This document shows, one piece after another, positions 24,095 to 33,034 of a stretch of DNA of 64,000 nt. Each line of letters begins with the position of its first letter. The stretch's first letter is position 1. Under the pieces are notes generated by a model. That model was given only the letters and a program-made list of their open reading frames with translations. It made no database searches and was not told the origin of the DNA. A program made the translations under genes and the position numbers. Origin of the DNA: Rhodospirillales bacterium (GTDB lineage: Bacteria; Pseudomonadota; Alphaproteobacteria; Rhodospirillales; Casp-alpha2); assembly GCA_021775095.1 (NCBI GenBank), contig JAJFII010000057.1, positions 124,001 through 188,000 on the forward strand, in the 5' to 3' direction.

Positions 24095-25164
24095 CGGTTT
24101 AACCCTCCGACCATGCTGGGCACATCGAGTGTGCTGAACCCATAGTGGCGCAACCACCGCAAATCGGACTCATAAAAGGTCCGTAAATCAGGAATGCCGT
24201 ATTTAAGCATGGCCATGCGTTCGACGCCCATGCCAAAGGCAAAGCCCTGGTATTTTGTCGAATCGATGCCGCAGTTCTCGAGAACCGCCGGGTTGACCAT
24301 GCCGCAGCCCAAAATTTCCATCCAGTCATCGCCCCGCCCGATGCGGAACTGGCCGTCTTCGCGGATGCAGCCAATATCCACTTCGGCACTGGGTTCAGTG
24401 AACGGAAAATAACTGGGGCGGAACCGCACTGGCAGGTCGTCAACGCCAAACAAGGCCCGGCAAAACTCAATTATGCAGCCCTTCAGGTGGCCCATGTGGG
24501 TCTTTTCGTCGATCCACAAACCCTCGATCTGGTGGAACATCGGCGAATGGGTCGCGTCATAGTCACAGCGGTAGGTGCGGCCCGGAACAATAATCCGAAA
24601 CGGCGGTTCGCTGTTCATCATGGTGCGGATTTGCACGGGACTGGTATGGGTCCGCAAGACCTTGCGGTCGGCAACGTCGCCGGGCAAATAAAAGGTATCA
24701 TGTTCCTGGCGGGCCGGATGATCGAGGGGAATGTTGAGGGCCGTGAAATTATGCCAGTCGTCCTCAATATTCGGGCCTTCGGCAACGGTCATTCCCATTT
24801 CACCCAAAATCGCCACCATCTCGTCAATGGTCTGGCTGATCGGGTGAATGCGGCCGTCCTGTTCAGGGCGAACGGGAAGCGAAATATCGACCCGCTGTTC
24901 GGCCAGTTGGGCGTCCAGTGCGGCGTCTTCCAGGGCCCGTTTGCTGGCCTCGATGGCGGCGGCAACTTCGTCTTTAATGAGATTGAGGGCCTGTCCGGTG
25001 GCCCGGCGCTGGTCCGGGTCCATGGCCCCCAAACCCTTCATCATCGCCGTAATTCGGCCCTTTTTGCCAAGCGCACTGATGCGGAAATCTTCCAGGGCGG
25101 CGAGATCCTGCGCCGCACCGACTGCGTTCATCAGTTCGGACTTAAGGTTTTGCAAATTTTCCAT
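24091..25164 (-). CDS. pheS: Phenylalanine-tRNA ligase alpha subunit
   Basis: A 357-residue class II synthetase core. An N-terminal coiled-coil (about 1-90) is followed by class II motifs: motif 1 around HPISQTIDEMVAILGEMGMTV, motif 2 with LLRTHTSPVQIRTM and FRIIVPGRTYRCDYDATHSPMFHQIEG, and motif 3 with GFAFGMGVERMAMLKYGI. Length and motifs are normal. It is the third gene in rpmI-rplT-pheS-pheT; a hairpin lies in the 90 bases between rplT and pheS and may tune its expression. Confidence 0.97.
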   Translation of the reverse strand: MENLQNLKSELMNAVGAAQDLAALEDFRISALGKKGRITAMMKGLGAMDPDQRRATGQALNLIKDEVAAAIEASKRALEDAALDAQLAEQRVDISLPVRPEQDGRIHPISQTIDEMVAILGEMGMTVAEGPNIEDDWHNFTALNIPLDHPARQEHDTFYLPGDVADRKVLRTHTSPVQIRTMMNSEPPFRIIVPGRTYRCDYDATHSPMFHQIEGLWIDEKTHMGHLKGCIIEFCRALFGVDDLPVRFRPSYFPFTEPSAEVDIGCIREDGQFRIGRGDDWMEILGCGMVNPAVLENCGIDSTKYQGFAFGMGVERMAMLKYGIPDLRTFYESDLRWLRHYGFSTLDVPSMVGGLNR

Positions 25165-25193
25165 TACCCGTCACCGTTTCCCAAAAATGACAA

Positions 25194-25223
25194 ACGGGAG
25201 CCTCCGCGAAGGGCGGCTCCCGT
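25194..25223 (-). terminator. Attenuator-like hairpin between rplT and pheS
   Basis: A 9-bp G+C-rich stem (ACGGGAGCC at 25194-25202 with GGCTCCCGT at 25215-25223) lies 30 bases past the rplT stop and upstream of pheS. In the direction of transcription it is followed by an interrupted T-rich stretch, so it may be a partial terminator. pheST is attenuated in enteric bacteria through a Phe-rich leader peptide, but no such leader is seen here. Confidence 0.6.
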
Positions 25224-25254
25224 CTCCAAAGACTTGTAAGCGTTGAGTGGGCGC

Positions 25255-25620
25255 TTAAGCGGATTTGGCGAGAGCGGCCTGGGCCTGATCTACCAATGCC
25301 TTAAACGCTTCCGGCTCATGCACGGCAATATCGGAAAGAATTTTCCGGTCAACTTCGATACCGGCTTTGCTCAAACCATGCATAAACTGCGAATAGGTCA
25401 CACCATGCAAACGGGTTCCGGCATTGATCCGCTGGATCCACAAACCGCGGAAGGTGCGTTTGCGGACACGGCGGTCCCGGTAGGCATATTGGCCGGCTCT
25501 TTCGACCCGCTCGACGGCGGCGCGAAAGACGTTTTTATTACGGCCTTTATATCCTTTGGCCTTCTTTAATACTTTTTTGTGGCGGGCGTGAGTGGTTACG
25601 CCTCTTTTGACTCGTGCCAT
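25255..25620 (-). CDS. rplT: 50S ribosomal protein L20
   Basis: A 121-residue protein starting [20 protein letters not shown], which is diagnostic for L20, and continuing with [20 protein letters not shown] and [18 protein letters not shown]. It binds 23S rRNA early in large-subunit assembly and represses its own operon in several bacteria. AAGGA lies upstream of the start at 25620, and it follows rpmI by 24 bases. Confidence 0.98.
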   Translation of the reverse strand: MARVKRGVTTHARHKKVLKKAKGYKGRNKNVFRAAVERVERAGQYAYRDRRVRKRTFRGLWIQRINAGTRLHGVTYSQFMHGLSKAGIEVDRKILSDIAVHEPEAFKALVDQAQAALAKSA

Positions 25621-25644
25621 AGGTTCGGTTCCTTAATATCTGGA

Positions 25645-25842
25645 CTAGGCGTTGGGCATATAAGATTTAACAATTCGCGCGTCGGCCGCACATAAAATCA
25701 TGGTGCCGCGGGCTTTTCGTTTCATCTTTTGAGGGCGTTTGCTCATACCGTGGCGTTTATAGGCCACATTGGCGCGCACTTTGCCTGTGCCGGTCAACCG
25801 GAACCGCTTCTTGGCGCTGGACTTCGTCTTCAGCTTGGGCAT
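25645..25842 (-). CDS. rpmI: 50S ribosomal protein L35
   Basis: A 65-residue basic protein ([20 protein letters not shown] start, [19 protein letters not shown] centre) of normal L35 length. It is the first gene of the operon: infC, usually just upstream, is absent here and a promoter is seen instead at 25941-25969. AGGA lies upstream of the ATG. Confidence 0.97.
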   Translation of the reverse strand: MPKLKTKSSAKKRFRLTGTGKVRANVAYKRHGMSKRPQKMKRKARGTMILCAADARIVKSYMPNA

Positions 25843-25940
25843 TTCGTTTTCCTAACAATAATACAGGCGCCTTAAGAACAGCGTCTTTGGTCAACACATA
25901 AGCGGCTGGGCATGCCCTGCCGGACCGCTCGGAAGCGCGG

Positions 25941-25969
25941 TTTATAGCGCTACGGGTGGGCGATGGCAA
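25941..25969 (-). promoter_or_regulatory. Sigma-70 type promoter for rpmI-rplT-pheST
   Basis: Read on the minus strand: TTGCCA (25969-25964), a 17-base spacer, then TATAAA (25946-25941). Transcription would begin near 25934, leaving a leader of about 90 bases before rpmI. The match and spacing are close to ideal. Confidence 0.7.
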
Positions 25970-26437
25970 GCCACTCCTGCACGCTTGCGAACTGGCAGTC
26001 CCTGGCAGCGCCAGATCCGATTGCCAGGGCTGGCCAGCGCCGCCCGGGTCACCCCATAATTACCACGCCACAGGCAGCGGACGGAGCCGCCGAGCCCGGG
26101 TCGTCGGCGTCGGCGCGACCGGGGGGGTGGCACCCGCTGCCACCAGTTCGGCTGCGTCGCCTTGGCCGTATAGCACCCCAATTGCCCCCTAACCAGCAGC
26201 AAAGCCCGGGTGAAACCACAGATGACCAGGATATCCGTGCCAATAAACCCGGTTTTCAGTAGTTTTTATCGTCCATTGGGCGGTCCTTCGGTGGTTTTTA
26301 ATGCCGATAAACCGCTTGGCCCCGAGCCATCCAAGTGAGGTTTGTGGTAGGCCGGCCGTGCATGGAGGTGGTGTTCACTGAAATCCTTGTTTATCCTGTT
26401 GTTTCAGTAATTTGAGACATCGCATAGAGGGTAGACC
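25970..26437. other. G+C-rich intergenic stretch without recognised gene
   Basis: This 468-bp region between the rpmI promoter and phaC contains no plausible coding frame. Bases 25990-26210 are very G+C-rich with repeated CTGGCAG/GCCAG words and a CCCTGGCA...TGCCAGGG inverted repeat (26000-26007 with 26022-26029). It does not carry the recognisable conserved words of RNase P RNA, SRP RNA or tRNA. The last 150 bases should contain the phaC promoter. Confidence 0.5.
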
Positions 26438-28240
26438 ATGACAGACAAACCAGATTCCGGGGCAGAGCTTGCCGATTTGCAGCAGGCATCAAAACAGATG
26501 ATGGCTTTTGCCGAACGCTCGGCGCGGATCGTCCAGGCGTTTGTCGACCGGCAAAGTTCCAATGATGACTTTCAGGTTTCCGATCCGATGGTCATCGGCA
26601 AGGCGTTCATGGATATGACCGCCAAAATGATGTCTGATCCGGCAAAACTTATGGAAGCGCAAACCCAACTGATGCAGAGTTATGCCAATCTGTGGGCGCA
26701 AACGGCAAAACGCCTGCAGGGCGAAGAGGTCGAACCGGTGGTCACACCCGAGCGCGACGACAAACGGTTTAAAGACGCCGCCTGGTCGGAGGAAGCGCTC
26801 TATGACACGGTCAAACAATCCTATCTGCTGACCTCTAACTGGTTACAATCGACGGTGCGTGATGTCGATGGGCTGGATCCAAAAACCGCAGAAAAAGTGG
26901 ATTTTTACACCCGCCAGTTTGTCGACGCCCTGTCGCCGACGAATTTTGCCGCAACCAATCCAAAAGTTGTCAAAGCAACCTTGGAGAGCAAAGGCGAGAA
27001 CCTGACCCAGGGGCTTGAAAATTACCTGCGCGATCTGGAAGCGGGCAAGGGTGAACTCAAAATATCGATGACCGATACCAAGGCCTTCACGCCGGGCGTA
27101 AATATCGCCACATCGCCGGGCAAGGTGATCTATCAGAATGAGCTGATGCAATTGCTGCAGTATGAAGCGTCGACGGAAAAGGTGTTTAAACGGCCGCTGC
27201 TGATTGTCCCACCCTGGATCAACAAGTTTTATATCCTGGATTTGCAGCCGAAAAATTCTTTTATCAAATGGGCCACCGACAAGGGCCATACGGTATTTGT
27301 GATCTCCTGGGTCAATCCGGACGAAAAAATGGCGGGCAAACGGTTTGATGATTATATGCTCGATGGACCGCTGGCGGCCCTCGATGCCATTGAACAGGCG
27401 ACCGGTGAAAAACAGGTCAACCTCATTGGCTATTGCATTGGCGGCACCCTGACGGCGGCAACCTTGGCTTATATGGCGGCGAAAAAGGACAACCGGGTCC
27501 GCTCGGCAACGTTTTTTACGACCCTGGTTGATTTTTCCGACCCCGGCGAATTGGCGGTATTTGTCGACGAAGAACAATTGCAAAAACTCGATGCCCATCT
27601 CGATAAAAAGGGTTATCTGGACGGCGCGCAAATGAGCCAGGTATTTAACATGATGCGCGACAATGATCTGATCTGGTCGTTTGTCGTCAACAACTATCTG
27701 ATGGGCCGCGAACCGATGGCCTTCGATCTGTTGTATTGGAACGCCGATTCAACCCGCATGCCGGCGATGATGCATAAAGCTTATTTGCGCAATATGTACT
27801 TGGAAAACAAACTCGTTGAACCGGCGGGTATGAGCCTCGACGGGCAACCGCTCGATCTGCGGCAAATCAAAACGCCGGTTTATCTGGCATCAACCAAAGA
27901 CGACCACATCGCACCCTGGAAGTCGACCTATGCGGCGACCCAACTGTACGCCGGACCGGTGCGTTTTGTGTTGTCGGCTTCCGGCCATATCGCCGGTATC
28001 GTCAACCCACCGGCGGCCAATAAATATTGTTTTTGGACCAACGAAATCAATGACCCATCTGCCGACGCCTGGTTTGATGGGGCCAAATCCCAGGACGGGT
28101 CCTGGTGGGGCGATTGGCAGGACTGGGTTAAAAAACACGGGGGCGCGAAAGTTAAAAAACGGGTCCCCGGAGATGGTCGCCTGACGCCCCTTGAAGAGGC
28201 ACCCGGCTCCTATGTTCTTGTGCGATCGGCAACTCAGTGA
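26438..28240 (+). CDS. phaC: Class I poly(3-hydroxyalkanoate) synthase
   Basis: A 600-residue PhaC of normal class I length. The N-terminal region (about 1-230) contains the PhaC_N domain with FTPGVNIATSPGKVIYQNELMQLLQY. The alpha/beta-hydrolase core has PLLIVPPWINKFYILDL, the lipase-like box GYCIGG with nucleophile Cys333, the catalytic Asp region YLASTKDDHIAPW and the His in SASGHIAGIVNP. It polymerises hydroxyacyl-CoA into storage granules. No phaA, phaB or phasin gene is beside it. Its stop overlaps the start of the SpoIIE-type regulator, so storage and that signalling gene share a transcript. Confidence 0.96.
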   Translation: MTDKPDSGAELADLQQASKQMMAFAERSARIVQAFVDRQSSNDDFQVSDPMVIGKAFMDMTAKMMSDPAKLMEAQTQLMQSYANLWAQTAKRLQGEEVEPVVTPERDDKRFKDAAWSEEALYDTVKQSYLLTSNWLQSTVRDVDGLDPKTAEKVDFYTRQFVDALSPTNFAATNPKVVKATLESKGENLTQGLENYLRDLEAGKGELKISMTDTKAFTPGVNIATSPGKVIYQNELMQLLQYEASTEKVFKRPLLIVPPWINKFYILDLQPKNSFIKWATDKGHTVFVISWVNPDEKMAGKRFDDYMLDGPLAALDAIEQATGEKQVNLIGYCIGGTLTAATLAYMAAKKDNRVRSATFFTTLVDFSDPGELAVFVDEEQLQKLDAHLDKKGYLDGAQMSQVFNMMRDNDLIWSFVVNNYLMGREPMAFDLLYWNADSTRMPAMMHKAYLRNMYLENKLVEPAGMSLDGQPLDLRQIKTPVYLASTKDDHIAPWKSTYAATQLYAGPVRFVLSASGHIAGIVNPPAANKYCFWTNEINDPSADAWFDGAKSQDGSWWGDWQDWVKKHGGAKVKKRVPGDGRLTPLEEAPGSYVLVRSATQ

Positions 28241-30018
28241 ATGAACCGCTAACGACCCTGGCAACGCAACGCGACCACCCAATGGAAGCGGCCAACGGCA
28301 CCGAAACGTCGATTGTTTATGATCAGCTCGACCTGTTGTCGGAGATGAGCCGCGAGTTTACCAATAGCCGGGATATGACCGCATCCCTGGAAAAGGCCGT
28401 GGCCCATATTACGGCCTACCTCAAAGCCGAAGGCGGTGCCCTGTTCATGCTCGATGCGGCCGGTAAAACCCTGGTCTGTGAGGCCTGTGTTGGGGCGACT
28501 GAAATAACCGGACTGACCGTCCCCAGCGACCAGGGGATCGTCGGCCGGTCGGTTCAGAATCATTCCGCCGAAATTGTTCGTGATGTGCAAAAGGATCCGA
28601 ATTTTTACAATAAAGTCGATGAAGAAACCGGTTTTACCACCCGATCCATCATCTGTGCACCCCTGCGCGTCAAGGACGAAAGAATTGGCGCCATTGAGCT
28701 GATTAATAAACAAAGCGACGACGGATTGTTTTCCGACGAAGATTTGCGGTTGCTTGAAACCATGTGTGCGTCGGCCGGTCTGGCCATCCATAATGCGCGT
28801 CAGGCCGACGCCCTGGTTGAACAGGAAGTGCTCGCCCGGGAACTCGAACTGGCGGCGGAAATTCAACGTTCCCTGTTGCCCATGGAGCGCGATGATGGTT
28901 ATCCGGTGCATGGCATAAATATTCCGGCACGGACGGTTTCCGGGGATTTTTTTGATTTTTTTGAACTCGATGACGGGCGCATTTGTTTTAATCTGGGCGA
29001 TGTTTCCGGCAAGGGTATGAACGCTGCCCTGTTGATGGCCAAAACCGCAAGTTTATTTCGCTGCCTGGGAAAAACCATTCACCAGCCGGGGCGTCTGCTG
29101 GCGGTTATCAACGAAGAAATTTGTGAAACCGCGGCGCGCGGCATGTTTGTGACCATGGTTGGTGGTATTTATGACCCGCGCAGTGGCATCGTCCGAATCG
29201 CCAATGCCGGCCATGAACCGCCCTTGTTCTTTGATGCGGCGGCGACCTGCAACTCCTTTGAAGCGGAGGCCCCACCCCTCGGCATTACTACTTTTCTGGC
29301 CGATGGCGACCGCTATCCGGAAAACGAATTTCAGCTTGCCGGCGGCAGTTTTTATATTTTCACCGACGGGGTGACGGAAGGGTATCTGGCCGACGGCTCG
29401 GAAATGGGGGTTACCGGCCTGATAAAGATCCTGTTGGCCGGTGCCGATCGGACGGCGGCTGAACGCCTGGCCGACGTGGTCCGGGCCATCGAAGAGGGCG
29501 GCGGCGCAATTCGCGATGATACGACACTGCTCTGTCTGGAAGATAAATCACGCGCCGACGCGGCTCAATCCATCGATATGGAGCCCAAGGCATCGACGGA
29601 TTATATGGGCGACGAAATTATGAATTTACAGGTTCCGTCGCGGCCCGACCGGTTGAAACTGGTCCGTTCGGCGGTATCTCAGGCCGCCGCCTATTGCGAC
29701 TGCAGCGACGAAATGGTGCGCGATGTGGTAATCGCCGTCGATGAAGCCCTGCAAAACGTTATCCGCCATGGCTATAGCAATCGCGCCGATGGTGAGATAA
29801 AAGTAACGATAAACCGGACGGTCGATAACTTTTTGGTTTTCATACGCGACTATGCGGATACCGTTAATGTGGAACAGGTGCAGCCAAGGAATTTGGACGA
29901 CGTTCGGCCCGGGGGATTGGGCACGCACTTTATTCGTGAAGTTATGGACGAAGTCACTTTTCTGCCGCCGCCAGATGGGCGTGGGAATTTGTTGAAGTTG
30001 GTAAAACGGATTGCATGA
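28237..30018 (+). CDS. GAF-SpoIIE phosphatase-RsbW-like ATPase fusion
   Basis: A 593-residue cytoplasmic partner-switch protein. A GAF domain (about 35-185) ends at ASAGLAIHNARQ and is followed by a short coiled helix (ELELAAEIQRSLLP). A PP2C/SpoIIE phosphatase (about 205-420) has GDFFDFFELDDGRICFNLGDVSGKGMNAALLM, IANAGHEPP and FYIFTDGVTEG. A C-terminal GHKL ATPase of the anti-sigma kinase type (about 460-590) has VVIAVDEALQNVIRHGY and GGLGTHFIREVMDEV. One protein thus holds both a phosphatase and a kinase-like domain acting on STAS proteins; the next gene is a STAS protein. The GTG start at 28237 overlaps the phaC stop; an ATG at 28282 is possible. Confidence 0.9.
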   Translation: MNEPLTTLATQRDHPMEAANGTETSIVYDQLDLLSEMSREFTNSRDMTASLEKAVAHITAYLKAEGGALFMLDAAGKTLVCEACVGATEITGLTVPSDQGIVGRSVQNHSAEIVRDVQKDPNFYNKVDEETGFTTRSIICAPLRVKDERIGAIELINKQSDDGLFSDEDLRLLETMCASAGLAIHNARQADALVEQEVLARELELAAEIQRSLLPMERDDGYPVHGINIPARTVSGDFFDFFELDDGRICFNLGDVSGKGMNAALLMAKTASLFRCLGKTIHQPGRLLAVINEEICETAARGMFVTMVGGIYDPRSGIVRIANAGHEPPLFFDAAATCNSFEAEAPPLGITTFLADGDRYPENEFQLAGGSFYIFTDGVTEGYLADGSEMGVTGLIKILLAGADRTAAERLADVVRAIEEGGGAIRDDTTLLCLEDKSRADAAQSIDMEPKASTDYMGDEIMNLQVPSRPDRLKLVRSAVSQAAAYCDCSDEMVRDVVIAVDEALQNVIRHGYSNRADGEIKVTINRTVDNFLVFIRDYADTVNVEQVQPRNLDDVRPGGLGTHFIREVMDEVTFLPPPDGRGNLLKLVKRIA

Positions 30019-30025
30019 GAAAAAA

Positions 30026-30358
30026 ATGAAACACGAAATTAGGGAAGAAACTGCAGGCATCGTCGTTGCCTTTGAAGGGGACGTTGATCTGCAATCATCA
30101 CCAGATGCACGCAAAGTGCTGCTCGATTGTGTCGGCATGGGGAAATCGGTCGTCGTCGATCTCAGTAAGGTCGGTTATATCGATTCATCGGGTGTCGCCT
30201 CCCTGGTTGAAAGTTTTCAAAGTGCGCGCAAGGGTGGACGAAACCTGGTTTTGGCGTCGGTTAGCGAAGGCGCGCTCCGGGTCCTGAAACTGGCGCGTCT
30301 GGATAAAGTCTTCACGATTTGTGACAGCGTCGAAGACGGTTTGAGTGCACTCGGTTAA
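30026..30358 (+). CDS. STAS-domain protein (anti-sigma antagonist / MlaB-like)
   Basis: A 110-residue single STAS domain. The phosphorylatable serine motif is intact: VGYIDSSGVASL, with Ser55 the likely site. ATG 30026 is taken as start; a TTG at 30011 is an alternative. It lies 7 bases after the SpoIIE/ATPase fusion and 8 bases before an MlaE-type permease. In E. coli a STAS protein (MlaB) is a subunit of the MlaFEDB lipid transporter, whereas anti-sigma antagonists partner with SpoIIE/RsbW proteins. This gene sits between both kinds of partner, so either role, or both, is possible. Confidence 0.85.
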   Translation: MKHEIREETAGIVVAFEGDVDLQSSPDARKVLLDCVGMGKSVVVDLSKVGYIDSSGVASLVESFQSARKGGRNLVLASVSEGALRVLKLARLDKVFTICDSVEDGLSALG

Positions 30359-30366
30359 GGCGTCTG

Positions 30367-31182
30367 ATGTCTGATCTTGAACAACCCGGTGCCATCAAGC
30401 GTTTTGTTGAACGGATTGGCCGTTCAACCCTGTCGGGGGTCGAAGAAATTGGCCATGGCGGCGTCCTTATTGGCGAAAGTTTTTATTGGCTGATTTATGG
30501 CCCGCGCATTAAACAGCCGGTTCGTATCGGTTCGATATTCCAGCAAATGATGGAAATCGGCATCCACGCCATCCCGATCATTGGCCTGCTGGTGGCCGCC
30601 ATAGGGGCAATGTTGGCGATTCAGGGAATTCATACCTTGCGGATATTTGGTGCCGAAAGCCGGGTAACCATCGGTATCGCCTTTTCTGTTGTGCGTGAAT
30701 TTGCACCGTTGATTATCGGGATTTTGATTGCCGGACGTTCCGGCTCCGCCTTGGCGGCGCGCATCGGTACCATGAAAATCAACCAGGAAATTGACGCATT
30801 GAAGGTCATGGGCGTTAATCCGGTGCGCTTTCTGGTCGTGCCGTCGCTGATCGCCATGGTGATTATGGTTCCGGCCTTAACGGTGTTTGGCGATATTGTT
30901 GGATTGGTTGCGGCAGGCCTGTACGTGAACGCCGATCTTGGCATTTCCATGGCCGCGTTTTTTCACGATATTGTTGATATTCTGACGGTTGACGACATTT
31001 TACACGGGCTTGGCAAAAGTGTTTTATTTGCCATATTGATTGCCGTTATCGGGGTGGTTAATGGTGCCGGCGTCGAGGGTGGCGCTGATGGCGTTGGCAA
31101 GGCAACAACCCGATCCGTTGTCCAGGCGATATCCGCCATTGTGATTACGGATATGGTTTTTGCCTTCGTTGCAACCCGGTGA
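30367..31182 (+). CDS. mlaE: MlaE-type ABC transporter permease
   Basis: A 271-residue membrane protein with the MlaE pattern: an N-terminal amphipathic region (GGVLIGESFYWLIYGP), about five helices, and the conserved VREFAPLIIGILIAGRSGSALAARIGTMKINQEIDAL core with MGVNPVRFLVVPS. It forms the inner-membrane channel of an MCE phospholipid/lipid transporter with the ATPase and MCE protein downstream. The ATPase gene starts 13 bases after its stop. Confidence 0.93.
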   Translation: MSDLEQPGAIKRFVERIGRSTLSGVEEIGHGGVLIGESFYWLIYGPRIKQPVRIGSIFQQMMEIGIHAIPIIGLLVAAIGAMLAIQGIHTLRIFGAESRVTIGIAFSVVREFAPLIIGILIAGRSGSALAARIGTMKINQEIDALKVMGVNPVRFLVVPSLIAMVIMVPALTVFGDIVGLVAAGLYVNADLGISMAAFFHDIVDILTVDDILHGLGKSVLFAILIAVIGVVNGAGVEGGADGVGKATTRSVVQAISAIVITDMVFAFVATR

Positions 31183-31195
31183 AATGGACTTACCA

Positions 31196-32017
31196 ATGAC
31201 CGAAACCCCTGCCAGTGTTATTGAGGTCGAAAACCTGGTGACCCATTACGGAGACCGAGAAATTCTCAAAGGGGTGACGCTTGACGTCCGCGACGGCGAA
31301 ATCATGGTCATCATGGGCGGCAGCGGGTCCGGAAAAAGTACTTTACTGCGTCACCTGATGGCCCTGGAAAGCAAAACCTCCGGCACCATGCGTATTCTGG
31401 GTCAGGATATTGACCATCTGAGCCAACGGGAATTTTTTGATTTGCGCAAACGAATGGGCGTGGCTTTTCAGGGCGGCGCCCTGTTCAGTTCCATGTCCAT
31501 TGGCGAAAATGTCATGTTGCCGTTGTCCGAACATACAGATCTGGACCGGACGACCATGGAAATTATGACCCGGATGAAGCTGGAAGTCGTGGAATTGGGC
31601 GGATTTGAGGACCTGATGCCGTCTGAGTTATCCGGTGGCATGATCAAACGGGCGGCTTTTGCCCGGGCAATAATCATGGATCCGAAAATTTTGTTTTGTG
31701 ATGAACCGTCGGCCGGGCTTGACCCCGTGGTCGCCTCCGCCCTCGATGATCTGATCCTGTTGCTGCGTGACGCCATGCAAATGAGCATCGTTGTGGTCAC
31801 GCACGAACTGGAAAGCGCATTTAAGATTGCCGACCGAATAACCATTTTGGATCGCGGCCATATTTTGATGGTGGGAACCGTCGACGAAGTCAGGACTTCA
31901 TCAAATGAACGGGTTTATAATCTGTTGAACCGGGTGCCGGAAGACGACTCCATAGATATGGACGAATACTTGCAGCGTTTAACGGGCGTACAAGTCAATG
32001 AGGAAGCAGCCCTATGA
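31196..32017 (+). CDS. mlaF: MlaF-type ABC transporter ATPase
   Basis: A 273-residue ABC ATPase starting MTETPASVIEVENL. Walker A is GGSGSGKST, the signature is ELSGGMIKRAAFARA, Walker B is ILFCDEPSAGLDP, and the H-loop is in VVVTHELESAF. The shortened signature with GGMIKRAA is typical of the Mla/Ttg2 branch. ATG 31196 was chosen; upstream starts at 31160 or 31184 would overlap the permease end. Its stop overlaps the MlaD start (ATGA at 32014). Confidence 0.93.
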   Translation: MTETPASVIEVENLVTHYGDREILKGVTLDVRDGEIMVIMGGSGSGKSTLLRHLMALESKTSGTMRILGQDIDHLSQREFFDLRKRMGVAFQGGALFSSMSIGENVMLPLSEHTDLDRTTMEIMTRMKLEVVELGGFEDLMPSELSGGMIKRAAFARAIIMDPKILFCDEPSAGLDPVVASALDDLILLLRDAMQMSIVVVTHELESAFKIADRITILDRGHILMVGTVDEVRTSSNERVYNLLNRVPEDDSIDMDEYLQRLTGVQVNEEAAL

Positions 32018-33006
32018 GGTATAGCAAGATAAACTATCTGGTGGTCGGCGTCTTTGTGATCGCAATGATTGCCTCTGCGATCGTCGCTATCGCCGTCCTG
32101 ACCGGCCGGACGGGCAATGTCGACCGCTATTTTACGGTATATGACAATGTCACCGGTGTTAAGTTTGGAACCCAGGTGATTTATGAGGGGTATCCCATCG
32201 GCCAGGTGGAAACGGTTAGCCCCAATGAAGTGAATGGCCGCATGGAATTTCGTGTCGATATTTCAATCCAACAAGGCTGGCGAATTCCCGAAGACAGTCA
32301 GATCGAAATTGCCGCCCCCAGTTTATTGTCTTCGGTCGCCCTGCAGGTTCACGCCGGGATCAGCCGGGATTCTCTGACACCCGGTGACCGGGTCAATTCC
32401 CGCGCCGCGTCCAGTGTTTTTGGTGCTGTCTCGTCGCTTGCCGAACAGGTGGCAAAAGTTATCGAAACGGATGCAAAACCCCTGTTCCGTGAAGTCACAG
32501 GGACCTTTCGGGAATTAAAACAGTTTATCGGGCAAGATGGCAAAGTCATTACAAGTGACGTGCAAACCTTGCTCAGTGACAGTAAGGCCCTTATTGAGAA
32601 TCTTCAGAGACGCATTCCGGGCATTGCCGACAATATCCAAAGTTTTACGGAAAATCTGACCCAGGCGAGTCGTGAAGTCGGCAAGATGGCATCGCCGGCA
32701 AACCGCCGCCAGGTTGAAGATATTTTGACGCAAATGAACCAAGCGACCATAAAATTTGATGCCGTTCTGAACTCCATGGATAAAGTTCTCGAAGATGTGA
32801 GCCGGTTGGCCGTAGATCCAAAGGAGGATGTGGAAACCATTTTGGGTGAGTCCCGCTATGTGGTTGAATCGCTGTCGCGTCATATTGATTCGATCAATCA
32901 AAATATGGAATCAGCGGCCCGCAATATGAATGAATTTTCCAGGCAAATTCGGGCCAATCCGGGGCTGCTGCTGGGAAGTTCACCACAACCCAACAAGGCG
33001 CGCTAA
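32014..33006 (+). CDS. mlaD: MCE-domain (MlaD-like) protein
   Basis: A 330-residue protein anchored by one N-terminal helix (about 7-30). The MCE domain (about 38-125) reads YFTVYDNVTGVKFGTQVIYEGYPIGQVETV and later IEIAAPSLLSSVALQVHAG. A long helical tail of about 190 residues follows, longer than in E. coli MlaD and more like alphaproteobacterial MCE proteins, perhaps spanning part of the periplasm. It forms the lipid-binding ring or tube of the transporter. Confidence 0.92.
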   Translation: MRYSKINYLVVGVFVIAMIASAIVAIAVLTGRTGNVDRYFTVYDNVTGVKFGTQVIYEGYPIGQVETVSPNEVNGRMEFRVDISIQQGWRIPEDSQIEIAAPSLLSSVALQVHAGISRDSLTPGDRVNSRAASSVFGAVSSLAEQVAKVIETDAKPLFREVTGTFRELKQFIGQDGKVITSDVQTLLSDSKALIENLQRRIPGIADNIQSFTENLTQASREVGKMASPANRRQVEDILTQMNQATIKFDAVLNSMDKVLEDVSRLAVDPKEDVETILGESRYVVESLSRHIDSINQNMESAARNMNEFSRQIRANPGLLLGSSPQPNKAR

Positions 33007-33034
33007 TGCAGTGGAAATTAGGGAGAGGTTGACC

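Noticed and set aside
25970-26260. Possible structural RNA (RNase P, SRP, tmRNA) in the G+C-rich gap
   Set aside because: The conserved words of these RNAs were looked for on both strands and not found.
26843-27631. 262-codon open frame antisense to phaC
   Set aside because: It mirrors the codon bias of phaC; no known motif.
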